NCBI RefSeq assembly: GCF_002095485.1
Contig: NZ_MLFS01000011.1
Span: forward strand, 1 to 64,000
Reading direction: 5' to 3'
Length of the DNA: 64,000 nucleotides
From: Pantoea wallisii
GTDB taxonomy: Bacteria; Pseudomonadota; Gammaproteobacteria; Enterobacterales; Enterobacteriaceae
Under the pieces are notes generated by a model. The model was not told the DNA's origin. It saw only the letters and a program-made list of their open reading frames with translations, and ran no database searches. A program made the position numbers and the translations under genes. Of the stretch, positions 35,618 to 43,229 are shown in pieces (position 1 is the first letter of the stretch; each line of letters opens with the position of its first letter).

Positions 35618-36532
35618 ATGAGTAATGAACATCGTCTGAGTGTGGTACCGGCCCGCTATCCGGCGCGCACCGTCGGGGCCATCGTCGCACTGTTTATTCT
35701 GGCCGCCGTGATTGATTCCGTGGCCTTCAATCCTCGCTGGGAGTGGGGCGTGTTTGCGCGCTGGTTCTTTGACCCGGTGATTTTGCATGGACTGGGTCAA
35801 ACGCTGCTGCTCACGCTGGCGGGCACGGTGCTTAGCCTGATCTTTGGCGGCCTGCTGGCGCTGGCGCGGCTCTCATCATCGTGGCTGTTAAGCACGCTGG
35901 CATTCGGCTATATCTGGCTGTTTCGCTCGCTGCCGCTGATTGTGGTGCTGATCATTCTGTATAACTTCTCCTATCTCTACGACACGCTCTCTTTCGGGGT
36001 GCCCTTTACTGCGCTGTCATGGGGGCACTTCCAGACCATCAATGTGCTGGGACAGTTCCCGGCGGCGGTGATTGGTTTGACGCTGGTGCAGAGCGCCTAC
36101 AGCGCGGAGATTATTCGTGGCGGCTTTTTGGGTGTCGATCACGGTCAATTTGAGGCGGCATCAGCACTTGGTCTCTCCTCTTCACGCCGTACCTTCCGTA
36201 TCATTCTGCCGCAGGCGCTGCGCGCGATTATGCCCACCACCTTTAATGAAATCATCAGCCTCGCGAAAGGCACCTCAATGGTGTATGTGCTGGCGATGCC
36301 GGAGCTGTTTTACACCATTCAGATGATCTACAACCGCACTCAGCAGGTGATTCCGCTGCTGATGGTCGGTGCTGCCTGGTATCTGATCATTACGACCGTA
36401 CTGTCGCTGTTACAACACAGCGTTGAGCGCTGGCTGGCGCGCAGCGTCACCCGTGAACCGCAACCGTCGCGCTGGCGTCAGTGGCGCAATCGTACTGCTA
36501 ACGAGGAGCTTTCCCATGTCCGAAGCCATTGA
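35618..36532 (+). CDS. amino-acid-type ABC transporter permease
   Basis: A 304-residue His/Glu/Gln/Arg-type permease (HisM/TcyL class). A conserved permease opening ([20 protein letters not shown]), the [18 protein letters not shown] helix and the EAA loop ([20 protein letters not shown]) are seen. Only one permease gene is present, so the pore is probably a homodimer, unlike the two-permease ytm operon. The 3' end overlaps the ATPase gene by 17 bases. GGAG stands before the ATG. Confidence 0.88.
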   Translation: MSNEHRLSVVPARYPARTVGAIVALFILAAVIDSVAFNPRWEWGVFARWFFDPVILHGLGQTLLLTLAGTVLSLIFGGLLALARLSSSWLLSTLAFGYIWLFRSLPLIVVLIILYNFSYLYDTLSFGVPFTALSWGHFQTINVLGQFPAAVIGLTLVQSAYSAEIIRGGFLGVDHGQFEAASALGLSSSRRTFRIILPQALRAIMPTTFNEIISLAKGTSMVYVLAMPELFYTIQMIYNRTQQVIPLLMVGAAWYLIITTVLSLLQHSVERWLARSVTREPQPSRWRQWRNRTANEELSHVRSH

Positions 36533-37310
36533 TTACCGCAATCTGCATACCACGGGCGCCATCACCATTACCGGCGTCAGCAAATCGTTCGGCAAGCATA
36601 AAGCGCTGGACAACGTGTCACTGGCGCTGGCGCCGGGGTCGGTGACCGTGATCCTCGGCCCGTCGGGTTCGGGCAAATCAACCCTGCTGCGCACCATCAA
36701 CCATCTGGAGCGCGTGGACGAGGGATTTATTCAGATCGACGGTGAGTACATCGGCTACCAGCGGCGCGGTGACAAGCTCTATGAGCTGAAAGAGCGGGCG
36801 ATTTTGCGCCAGCGTATTAACGTTGGCTATGTGTTCCAGAACTTCAATCTGTTTCCCCATCTGACCGTGCTGGAGAACCTGATCGAAGCGCCGGTAGCCC
36901 ATCGTCAGCTGACGCGTCGCGCAGCGATTGATCGCGCCGGAGAGTTGCTGGATGTTGTGGGCCTGCGGCATAAAGCCGATGCGTGGCCGCGCCACCTCTC
37001 TGGCGGTCAGCAGCAGCGAATCGCCATTGCCCGTGCGCTGATGCTCAACCCGCGCGTCATGCTGTTTGATGAGCCAACATCCGCCCTCGATCCTGAGCTG
37101 GTCGGTGAAGTGCTTGATGTCATCAAAAAGCTGGCGCGATCCGGTACCACGCTGGTCGTCGTCACGCATGAAGTTGGCTTCGCGCGGGAAGTCGCTGATA
37201 ACGTGGTGTTTATGGTGGATGGCCGTATTGTTGAGCAGGGCAGCGGCAGTCAGGTTCTCAACCAGCCGCGCCATGAGCGCACAAAACGCTTTCTGGCGCG
37301 GGTACTGTAA
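36516..37310 (+). CDS. amino-acid-type ABC transporter ATP-binding protein
   Basis: A 264-residue ATPase of the GlnQ/TcyN class. Walker A is GPSGSGKST, the Q-loop lies in [17 protein letters not shown], the signature is [10 protein letters not shown], Walker B is [14 protein letters not shown] and the H-loop is VVTHE. I start at [10 protein letters not shown] (36516), preceded by GAGGAG, overlapping the permease end. Its stop codon shares one base with the next start (TAATG), so it is coupled to the second binding protein. Confidence 0.9.
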   Translation: MSEAIDYRNLHTTGAITITGVSKSFGKHKALDNVSLALAPGSVTVILGPSGSGKSTLLRTINHLERVDEGFIQIDGEYIGYQRRGDKLYELKERAILRQRINVGYVFQNFNLFPHLTVLENLIEAPVAHRQLTRRAAIDRAGELLDVVGLRHKADAWPRHLSGGQQQRIAIARALMLNPRVMLFDEPTSALDPELVGEVLDVIKKLARSGTTLVVVTHEVGFAREVADNVVFMVDGRIVEQGSGSQVLNQPRHERTKRFLARVL

Positions 37311-38215
37311 TGAAACAGATAGTGATAGCCGCGCTGGTAGCAGGCCTCATGACGGCTGCGTCATCCTCTGCCGCGCCGCTGAACGCAAAAGATAACGAAA
37401 CGCCTATCCATATTGCGGTCAATCCGCAGGCCGTGGCGAAAATCCCCCCCGGTTTTCATTTCGTTAATCCGGGCTATTTAACGGTGGCCACCACGGCCAG
37501 TAACTCTCCGCCCATTGGGCTATGGGCTTCAGACAATAAAACCCTAATTGGCAGCGATCCGGATATCGCGCGTTTGCTGGCAGAGAGCCTGGGGTTAAAA
37601 CTGAAGCTGGTGCCGGCGGCCTGGGAGGACTGGCCGCTGGGCATTACGGCCGGGCGCTATGATGTGGCGATGTTTAATATCGCGGTGACTGAAGAGCGCA
37701 AAAAGAGGTTCGATTTCGCGACATACCGGGCCGATAACCATGCTTTTGCGGTAAAAGCGGACAGTGCTGTCAACGTCATACAAGGACGGGAAGATGTGGC
37801 GGGCAAACGCATCATTGTTGGCTCCGGTACTAATCAGGAGAAGATTTTGCTGAGCTGGGATGAGAAAAACCGTGCGCAGGGCCTGGCACCGGTGCAGCCG
37901 ATCTACCTTAATGATGACGCTTCTGCCACGCTGGCGCTCCTTTCCGGGCGCGCCGATGCCACCTTTGGCCCGCAGGCGACGGCGGCCTGGAAAGTGGCCT
38001 CACGCGGGCAGACTAAAATCGTGGGTCACGGTCCGTTTCGGGCATGGGTGGCGGTGACCACCAAAAAAGGCAATGGGTTAGATGTCGCATTACAGCAGGC
38101 GATCAACGGCGCGATTATCAGCGGACAATACAGGCAGGTGTTAAGCCGCTGGGGCGAGCAGGAGGAGGCGGTTGAAACGTCGCAGATAAATCCACCGGGG
38201 ATCGTTTATCAATAA
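37310..38215 (+). CDS. periplasmic amino-acid-type ABC binding protein (second copy)
   Basis: A 301-residue paralogue of the protein at 34152, with signal peptide (MTAASSSAAPLNA) and matching blocks: TVATTASNSPPIGLWASDNK, GSDPDIARLLAESLGLKL, EDWPLGI and IIVGSGTNQEKILLSWDEKN. The two proteins probably feed the same permease with different ligands of the same chemical class. It is the last gene of the cluster, with a terminator hairpin right after it. Confidence 0.87.
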   Translation: MKQIVIAALVAGLMTAASSSAAPLNAKDNETPIHIAVNPQAVAKIPPGFHFVNPGYLTVATTASNSPPIGLWASDNKTLIGSDPDIARLLAESLGLKLKLVPAAWEDWPLGITAGRYDVAMFNIAVTEERKKRFDFATYRADNHAFAVKADSAVNVIQGREDVAGKRIIVGSGTNQEKILLSWDEKNRAQGLAPVQPIYLNDDASATLALLSGRADATFGPQATAAWKVASRGQTKIVGHGPFRAWVAVTTKKGNGLDVALQQAINGAIISGQYRQVLSRWGEQEEAVETSQINPPGIVYQ

Positions 38216-38231
38216 TGTACAGTGGAAAACG

Positions 38232-38256
38232 GCCTGCAATGAACGTTATTGCAGGC
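38232..38256 (+). terminator. terminator of the sulfur-amino-acid cluster
   Basis: GCCTGCAAT, a seven-base loop and ATTGCAGGC form a perfect 9-bp stem, followed by ATTTTAT, 16 bases after the last stop codon of the cluster. Confidence 0.7.
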
Positions 38257-38305
38257 ATTTTATAAAGGGTATTCTGATCCCGTTGAATACAGCCTGCGCA
38301 CACTC

Positions 38306-39673
38306 TTATGCCGCCCCGGCAGACTTTTTTATCCACACGGCCGCCTCGGACGCGGGCAGCGGACGCGCAAAGTGATAGCCCTGAAACAGATGACACCCTT
38401 TACTGCGTAAATGCTCGAAGCACTCTTCACTCTCAACGCCTTCAGCCAGCACGTTCAGGCCCATGTCACGTGATAGCTCAATGGTTTTATGCACAATGAT
38501 TGCCGCAGCGTCGTTTTCGAAAATATGCATGATCAGCGACTTATCAATTTTGATGTCATCAATGGCAAAATCGCTTAGCGATTTCAGTGATGAGTAGCCC
38601 ACACCAAAGTCATCGATAGCCCATTTCACGCCCAGCTGGCTGAAGTGTTGAATAACGCGACTGATGCGTGGCTGATCGTAGATAAAGGTTGTCTCGGTGA
38701 TCTCAAATTTAAGACGCTCCGGCCGAATTTTATAGTGTGATAACGTCAGCAGCGTCTCCTGTGTAAAATCGCGGTGCATCAGTTGCAGCGGGCTAATATT
38801 AATCGAGAACACCAGATGCTGAATGGGATATTCCCGATCCCACTCATCCATCTGCTGCAGAGTACGTGCCAATACCCACTTGCCAATATCGATAATTAGC
38901 CCACTTTTCTCTGCGACCGGGATAAAAACTTCCGGGGAGATAAAGCCTTTTACCGGGTGTTTCCAGCGCAATAGTGCTTCAAAGCCAATCAGCTTTTTTT
39001 CACTGTCAACCTGGGGCTGGTAGTAGAGTTCCAGCTGCTGGCGTGCGATGGCATCAGAGAGCTCGCGCTTAATCAAATCCGTTTCTGAGTAGTTACCGCT
39101 ACAGGTAAATACTGTCATTAATAATGCTGTGATCGGCACGATACAGTTTACCAGGTAGAAACCGGACTCCTGGGGAACATTAAGTACAAAGCTGCCGTTT
39201 TGCCAGATCAGGCCGGTACTCACAAAAAACAGATACGTAATAAGGCAAATGAGCGGGAATATTTTACTCAGGTAGAGTGACTGCAGACGCAGTACCAGCG
39301 CAGCACCTGCGGTTAACGCTATCAGGTAGTTATATTCTGAATGTTTCCCGGCCACATGGTGATTATCCAGCAGAAATAACAGAATAAGCGTTGCTAATAG
39401 TGCATGCGTAATAATATACAGGTTACGTTTTAACCCGTTACAGAAGGCGGCAGCACCGATATAAATGCCCGCCAGTGAGCTGAAAACGTACAGGGCGGCA
39501 ATAGCAGGATTATCGCGGCTGAAATTAAACAGGGCCATATACACCCCTGCCACTATGCTGGAGACGCCGGCAATCAGCAGTGTCAGGCGTAATTTCTTTT
39601 CCGGGCTATCACCGCGTAGCGTGAAAGGCAGGTTTCTCAGGCGTGAGTACCCTAAAATGAACCAGGTCATCAT
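38306..39673 (-). CDS. membrane-anchored EAL-domain c-di-GMP phosphodiesterase
   Basis: A 455-residue protein. About six hydrophobic segments fill the first 200 residues. The EAL domain follows with the motifs expected of an active enzyme: QLELYYQPQVDSEKKLIGFE then ALLRWKHP, NISPLQL, EITETTF, DDFGVGYSSL, KIDKS, AEGVES and FQGYHFARPLP. It hydrolyses c-di-GMP to pGpG. Together with the diguanylate cyclase at 25974 it gives the window both sides of c-di-GMP turnover, though the genes are 12 kb apart. No GGDEF domain is present. The sensory signal is unknown. Confidence 0.88.
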   Translation of the reverse strand: MMTWFILGYSRLRNLPFTLRGDSPEKKLRLTLLIAGVSSIVAGVYMALFNFSRDNPAIAALYVFSSLAGIYIGAAAFCNGLKRNLYIITHALLATLILLFLLDNHHVAGKHSEYNYLIALTAGAALVLRLQSLYLSKIFPLICLITYLFFVSTGLIWQNGSFVLNVPQESGFYLVNCIVPITALLMTVFTCSGNYSETDLIKRELSDAIARQQLELYYQPQVDSEKKLIGFEALLRWKHPVKGFISPEVFIPVAEKSGLIIDIGKWVLARTLQQMDEWDREYPIQHLVFSINISPLQLMHRDFTQETLLTLSHYKIRPERLKFEITETTFIYDQPRISRVIQHFSQLGVKWAIDDFGVGYSSLKSLSDFAIDDIKIDKSLIMHIFENDAAAIIVHKTIELSRDMGLNVLAEGVESEECFEHLRSKGCHLFQGYHFARPLPASEAAVWIKKSAGAA

Positions 39674-40046
39674 CGGTTGTTTCCGGTTTTATTGTCATAA
39701 TTATTTAATTTTGCAAAGCGTAATTTTACGTTTAAGCGAGACCGCTGTCACAATGGTTTTCATCAAATTTACACTTGCGCAGCTCGTTTTTTAATTTGAT
39801 TTAAACGCAAAGAATGGTCGGTATTAAATATTTATGGCGCTATATTAAACACAGAGCAGCGATCTCTTCTTAGCGGGTGCTTTCCCCCCGGTTACCTGAT
39901 TACCAGGATTGTGCCTGGCTACGGGTTGCCGCACAGGCTAGAATGCCCTGCAGATGTACCGTCTCAGCATGACATAACTTCAGCCGGACAACCAACCGGA
40001 TACGCATAATCTGATCCTTTACACTACTTTCAACTTACTGATTGCA
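39674..40046. other. intergenic region upstream of the HAM1-like/SIR2 pair
   Basis: 373 bases. The first half is AT-rich and probably holds the EAL promoter. The second half contains CGGTTACCTGATTACCAGG and a mixed-composition stretch without ORFs. No KomA-like deaminase or partial gene is visible. The HAM1-like start at 40047 has no clear Shine-Dalgarno site. Confidence 0.4.
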
Positions 40047-40607
40047 ATGAAAATTAGATTCCTGTCTGCAAATGAGCTTAAGCTTGCCGAGGTACGTACT
40101 ATCCTCGAGCCGGTTGGTGTTGATGTGATCCCTATCGCACGCCGCATTGAAGAGATCCAGACTGAAAACGAGGTCGAACTGGTGCGTGACAAGCTGACCA
40201 AAGCATTCTCTATCATTGGTCGCCCGCTGTTTGTGGAACACACCGGACTCTATCTGGATGGCCTGAACGGTTTACCGGCTGGCCTGACGCGCATCTTCTG
40301 GAGCCGCCTCAATGCGGAGCGTTTTACCCGGCTGGTGCGCGGGCTGGACAGTGCGCAGGTGACGGCAAAAACCGTTCTGGGCTACTGCGACGGGCGTAAA
40401 ATGTATCAGTTTGAGGGTGAACTGCGCGGCACCATTGCGCCTGAGCCGGCGGGGCCGCGTGAATTTCAGTGGGATTGCGTATTTATCCCGGAGGGGCATA
40501 CGCAGACTTTCGCTGAGATGGGCGAACTAAAAAATGAGATATCCATGCGGCGTCTGGCACTGGATCGCTTCGCAACCTTTTTGAAAACTTCACGGGGACT
40601 GGCATGA
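40047..40607 (+). CDS. HAM1/ITPase-like protein with altered active site (KomB-like)
   Basis: A 186-residue protein of the HAM1/RdgB/ITPA fold. The N-terminal loop KIRFLSANELKLAEVRTIL keeps the N-x-x-K element (Asn9, Lys12). The middle reads LFVEHTGLYLDGLNGLPAGL, where ITPA has VEDT: the catalytic Asp is replaced by His65. Near the end FQWDCVFIPEGHTQTFAEM matches FGWDPCF-type sequence, but the S-H-R triad is S166-M167-R168. It could bind an inosine-type nucleotide without hydrolysing it. The stop overlaps the SIR2 start by four bases (ATGA), so the two act together. HAM1-like plus SIR2 is the composition I recall for KomB and KomC of the Kongming anti-phage system. Confidence 0.8.
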   Translation: MKIRFLSANELKLAEVRTILEPVGVDVIPIARRIEEIQTENEVELVRDKLTKAFSIIGRPLFVEHTGLYLDGLNGLPAGLTRIFWSRLNAERFTRLVRGLDSAQVTAKTVLGYCDGRKMYQFEGELRGTIAPEPAGPREFQWDCVFIPEGHTQTFAEMGELKNEISMRRLALDRFATFLKTSRGLA

Positions 40608-41397
40608 AACCGGAACTCAAACGCGCCTATGACGCCGGAAAGCTGATTCTGTTTGCCGGTGCCGGTATTTCGCGCAATCTTGGCCTGCCGGAGTGGCACG
40701 AACTGATTGCCCATCTCGCCAATGAGCTGGGCTACGATCCGAAGATCTTCAACACTTACGGCACGCATCTTTCGCTGGCTGAATACTATAAGCAGCGTAA
40801 AGGGTCGCTGGGCCCGCTACGCAGCTGGATGGATCGCGAATGGCATCGCCCTGATATTGATGTGCGCAGCTCGGAAATTCATACCATGATCACCCAGGCA
40901 ACTTTGCCCGCATCTACACCACCAACTATGACCGCTGGCTGGAGATGGCGCACGAAGCGCACAACGTGCCGTACAGCAAAGTGGCGAATGCGGCCGATCT
41001 GGTATCGCTAACCGAAGATAAGCGCCACATCATTAAACTTCACGGCGATTTTGACGACGATACTTCGATTGTGCTCGATGAGAGCAGCTACTTTGAGCGC
41101 CTCTATTTCGACTCACCGCTGGATATCAAGCTGACGCACGATGTGATGGGCAACTCAGTGCTTTTTGTCGGTTATAGCATCAGTGATTTCAACATCCGCC
41201 TGCTCTTTTATCGTCTGACAAAAATGTGGGGCCGCACCGGCCTGGCAACCGCGCGTCCAAAATCCTATCTCTTCACCAATCGCAATAATCCGGTGGCGAA
41301 GGAGGTTCTGGGGCAGTGGGGCATAGAGATGATCGTGTCGGAAGAGGATGATCCGCGCAAAGCGCTGGCGACCTTCCTGGAGGAGTTGCTGGCTTAA
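40604..41397 (+). CDS. SIR2-family NADase-like protein (KomC-like; one frameshift)
   Basis: A SIR2-fold protein of about 264 residues. The N-terminal part has LILFAGAGISRNLGLPEW (NAD-binding G-A-G-I-S). Past the frameshift come FARIYTTNYDRW (catalytic Asn), HIIKLHGDFDDDTSIVLDES (the H-G-D motif) and SVLFVGYSISDFNIRLLFYR. The frame breaks at 40897-40898: one extra G restores TQGNFARIYTTNYD, so I read it as a probable sequencing deletion and the gene as intact. SIR2 effectors of this small type deplete NAD+ in anti-phage systems. It is coupled to the HAM1-like gene upstream. I cannot exclude that this copy is truly broken. Confidence 0.8.
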
Positions 41398-41435
41398 TAA
41401 GCACCCCCTTGCTGAACGGTTTTAATCGGATTATA

Positions 41436-41451
41436 CTGTATATAAATACAG
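41436..41451 (+). promoter_or_regulatory. LexA (SOS) box upstream of yebG
   Basis: CTGTATATAAATACAG is a full CTGT-N8-ACAG LexA site, 16 bases before the yebG start and 38 bases after the SIR2 stop. E. coli yebG is a known SOS gene. Confidence 0.85.
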
Positions 41452-41466
41452 TTAACGAGGTGCATC

Positions 41467-41793
41467 ATGGCAGTCGAAACCAAATTTGTTGTGGTCAGAA
41501 AGGGTGAAGAGAAGATGACGTTTGCCAATAAAAAAGACGCGGATGCCTGGGATAAAATGCTCGATATGGCAGATGCGTTTACCGATTGGCTGCAACAGCA
41601 TCAGCCGGAAATGGGTGAAGCGCAGGCTGAAGCGCTGGGCCTGCTGCTCGCGGAGCAGAAAGATGCGGTGCAGCATATTCTGCGGACCAGCAAGCTGCCT
41701 GATGCGGTGAAAGAGTCCGCTGATGCGCCTGCTGCCACTAATGAAACCGCCGCTGCGCCAGAGAAGAAAGTACGCGCGGTAAAAGCGGCCTGA
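41467..41793 (+). CDS. yebG: SOS-induced protein YebG
   Basis: A 108-residue protein close to E. coli YebG: MAVETKFVVVRKGEEKMTFA, KKDADAWDKMLDMAD, EALGLLLAEQKDAVQHILRT and an alanine/lysine-rich tail. YebG is a small DNA-damage-induced protein of unclear molecular role, controlled by LexA. The LexA box directly upstream confirms the assignment. GTTAACGAGGTGCATC gives its ribosome site. It is the chromosomal anchor next to the HAM1-like/SIR2 pair. Confidence 0.9.
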   Translation: MAVETKFVVVRKGEEKMTFANKKDADAWDKMLDMADAFTDWLQQHQPEMGEAQAEALGLLLAEQKDAVQHILRTSKLPDAVKESADAPAATNETAAAPEKKVRAVKAA

Positions 41794-41806
41794 TGCTTTC
41801 ACTCTG

Positions 41807-41832
41807 CAACGCCGTCCTCGCTGACGGCGTTG
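41807..41832 (+). terminator. hairpin after yebG
   Basis: CAACGCCGTC, a six-base loop and GACGGCGTTG form a perfect 10-bp stem 13 bases after the yebG stop, between yebG and the convergent Fic gene. It is followed by TGCTCTCT, so it could serve both directions. Confidence 0.55.
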
Positions 41833-41844
41833 TGCTCTCTGCAC

Positions 41845-42951
41845 TCAGTGTTTGATCCGATAGCGCGTGCTGCGCCCTCCGCCCGGCAGTTTCTCCAGAC
41901 ATCCTTTCTCTACCAACTCCGCCAAATGGCGTGTAGCGGTGGCTTTACTCACTTTCGCCACTTTCTGATACTGGCTGGCGCTGATGCCCTCGCTAAATCC
42001 CTGTTCTCCGCCGTCGAGCAGGCGATTCAGTACGCGTGTCTGCTCTGCATTAAGCGCAGCAGCGTTATGTATTAACCAGAAGCGCGCTTTATTCTGCATG
42101 CGGGTCACGCTAGCCAGCGCCTGCTCAAGGCTATCGTTCAGTACATCGAGAAACCATAACAGCCATGGCGTAACATCCAACCCTCCACGCTGCGTCTCCT
42201 GCAGGATGCGATAGTAATCGGCGCGCCGGTTCAGGATCGAAGCGGACATCGCATACAGGCGAATGCTTTGGCTATCCGCCTGCGCCAGGGCTAGATCGGT
42301 CAGCGCACGCGTAATGCGCCCATTGCCGTCATCAAACGGGTGCAGCGTAACAAACCACAAATGGCAGATCGCCGCCCGCAGCAGCGGATCAAGCATTACA
42401 TCATCCCGGCTGCGGTTGAACCAGGCGATAAAATCGTCCAGCTGTTGCTCCAGGCCGCAGCGTGGCGGTGCCTCAAAGTGCACAACGGGCCGGTCAAGGC
42501 GGCCTGATACCACCTGCATCGGCTCCTCACCGCGCAAGGTACCGACATTCAGGCGTTTGATGGTCCATTCGCTGGCCGGAAATAACCACTGATGCCACTG
42601 GCACAAGCGATCCAGCGTAAGCGGCTCTTCGCGTTGCGTGATGGCTTCCATCATGATGGTGGCGAGGCCTTCCGAGCGAGCAGATACCGGATAGGGCTGT
42701 TCAAGTGATACTCCCAGTCGTCGCGCAAGCGAAGAGCGCACGGACTGCGCATTTATGCGTTCGTCTTCAATGGCTGAGGAGGAGAGAATATTCGTCAGTA
42801 ACGTATCCAGCGTTTGCGCTTCACTGTTTTCCGCCACGCTGGCCCGCCCGAGTAGCATGCCGCGCTTCTGCTGTAGCTGACGTAAACGTGGCAGAAGCTG
42901 TGTCTCTTGCCAGCTGAACTGCGGCCACGCCTGCTGTTGCCAAATCCACAT
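41845..42951 (-). CDS. Fic-domain protein (DUF4172-Fic-wHTH type)
   Basis: A 368-residue protein. The N-terminus MWIWQQQAWPQFSWQETQLL is the DUF4172 module, followed by the Fic domain with an intact catalytic motif HPFDDGNGR (His204). The inhibitory-helix-like motif reads SSAIED (residues 58-63), with Asp where Gly or Asn is usual. The C-terminus (ASQYQKVAKVSKATATRHLA then ELVEKGCLEKLPGGGRSTRY) is a winged helix for DNA binding. Fic enzymes transfer AMP or similar groups to target proteins; single-gene Fic proteins of this type (SoFic) have been reported as anti-phage. I start at the ATG 9 bases into the GTG-led frame, where GAGAGAGG is well placed. Repeats upstream suggest autoregulation. 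Confidence 0.88.
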   Translation of the reverse strand: MWIWQQQAWPQFSWQETQLLPRLRQLQQKRGMLLGRASVAENSEAQTLDTLLTNILSSSAIEDERINAQSVRSSLARRLGVSLEQPYPVSARSEGLATIMMEAITQREEPLTLDRLCQWHQWLFPASEWTIKRLNVGTLRGEEPMQVVSGRLDRPVVHFEAPPRCGLEQQLDDFIAWFNRSRDDVMLDPLLRAAICHLWFVTLHPFDDGNGRITRALTDLALAQADSQSIRLYAMSASILNRRADYYRILQETQRGGLDVTPWLLWFLDVLNDSLEQALASVTRMQNKARFWLIHNAAALNAEQTRVLNRLLDGGEQGFSEGISASQYQKVAKVSKATATRHLAELVEKGCLEKLPGGGRSTRYRIKH

Positions 42952-42973
42952 ATTTATCACCCTCTCTCACGTT

Positions 42974-43040
42974 CCATGAGCCGTTTATCTCTTATATTCG
43001 GCTCATATATTGATTCGAATAATAACCAGTATTCGGCTCA
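42974..43040 (-). repeat. repeated TGAGCCGAATA motif in the fic promoter
   Basis: TGAGCCGAATA (minus strand) occurs at 43040-43030 and 43005-42995, with an inverted CGGCTCAT at 42983-42976. The third copy is only 25 bases before the fic start. The Fic protein carries a C-terminal winged helix, so these are candidate operators for self-repression. In this intergenic region (42952-43229) I see no gene. Confidence 0.5.
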
Positions 43041-43229
43041 GTGGCTATGAGTTAAGTGATCGCAACAGAAATGCAGTCGGCCATCACAGACCATTGATCA
43101 TTTTCTGATCGGACCTGCCAGGGCATCAAGTTCCGCACCGGCGCGCCGATAGAGTGATCAAAGGGATGTAAGTGCACATGGAGTGATTCATTTTTTTAGC
43201 GACAAAGTGTCAACTCCAGGAGCGCCGAC

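Noticed and set aside
40604-41397. The SIR2 gene as a dead pseudogene
   Set aside because: All SIR2 motifs survive on both sides of the single break, and one missing G restores the frame. Pseudogene status stays possible but is not my preferred reading.
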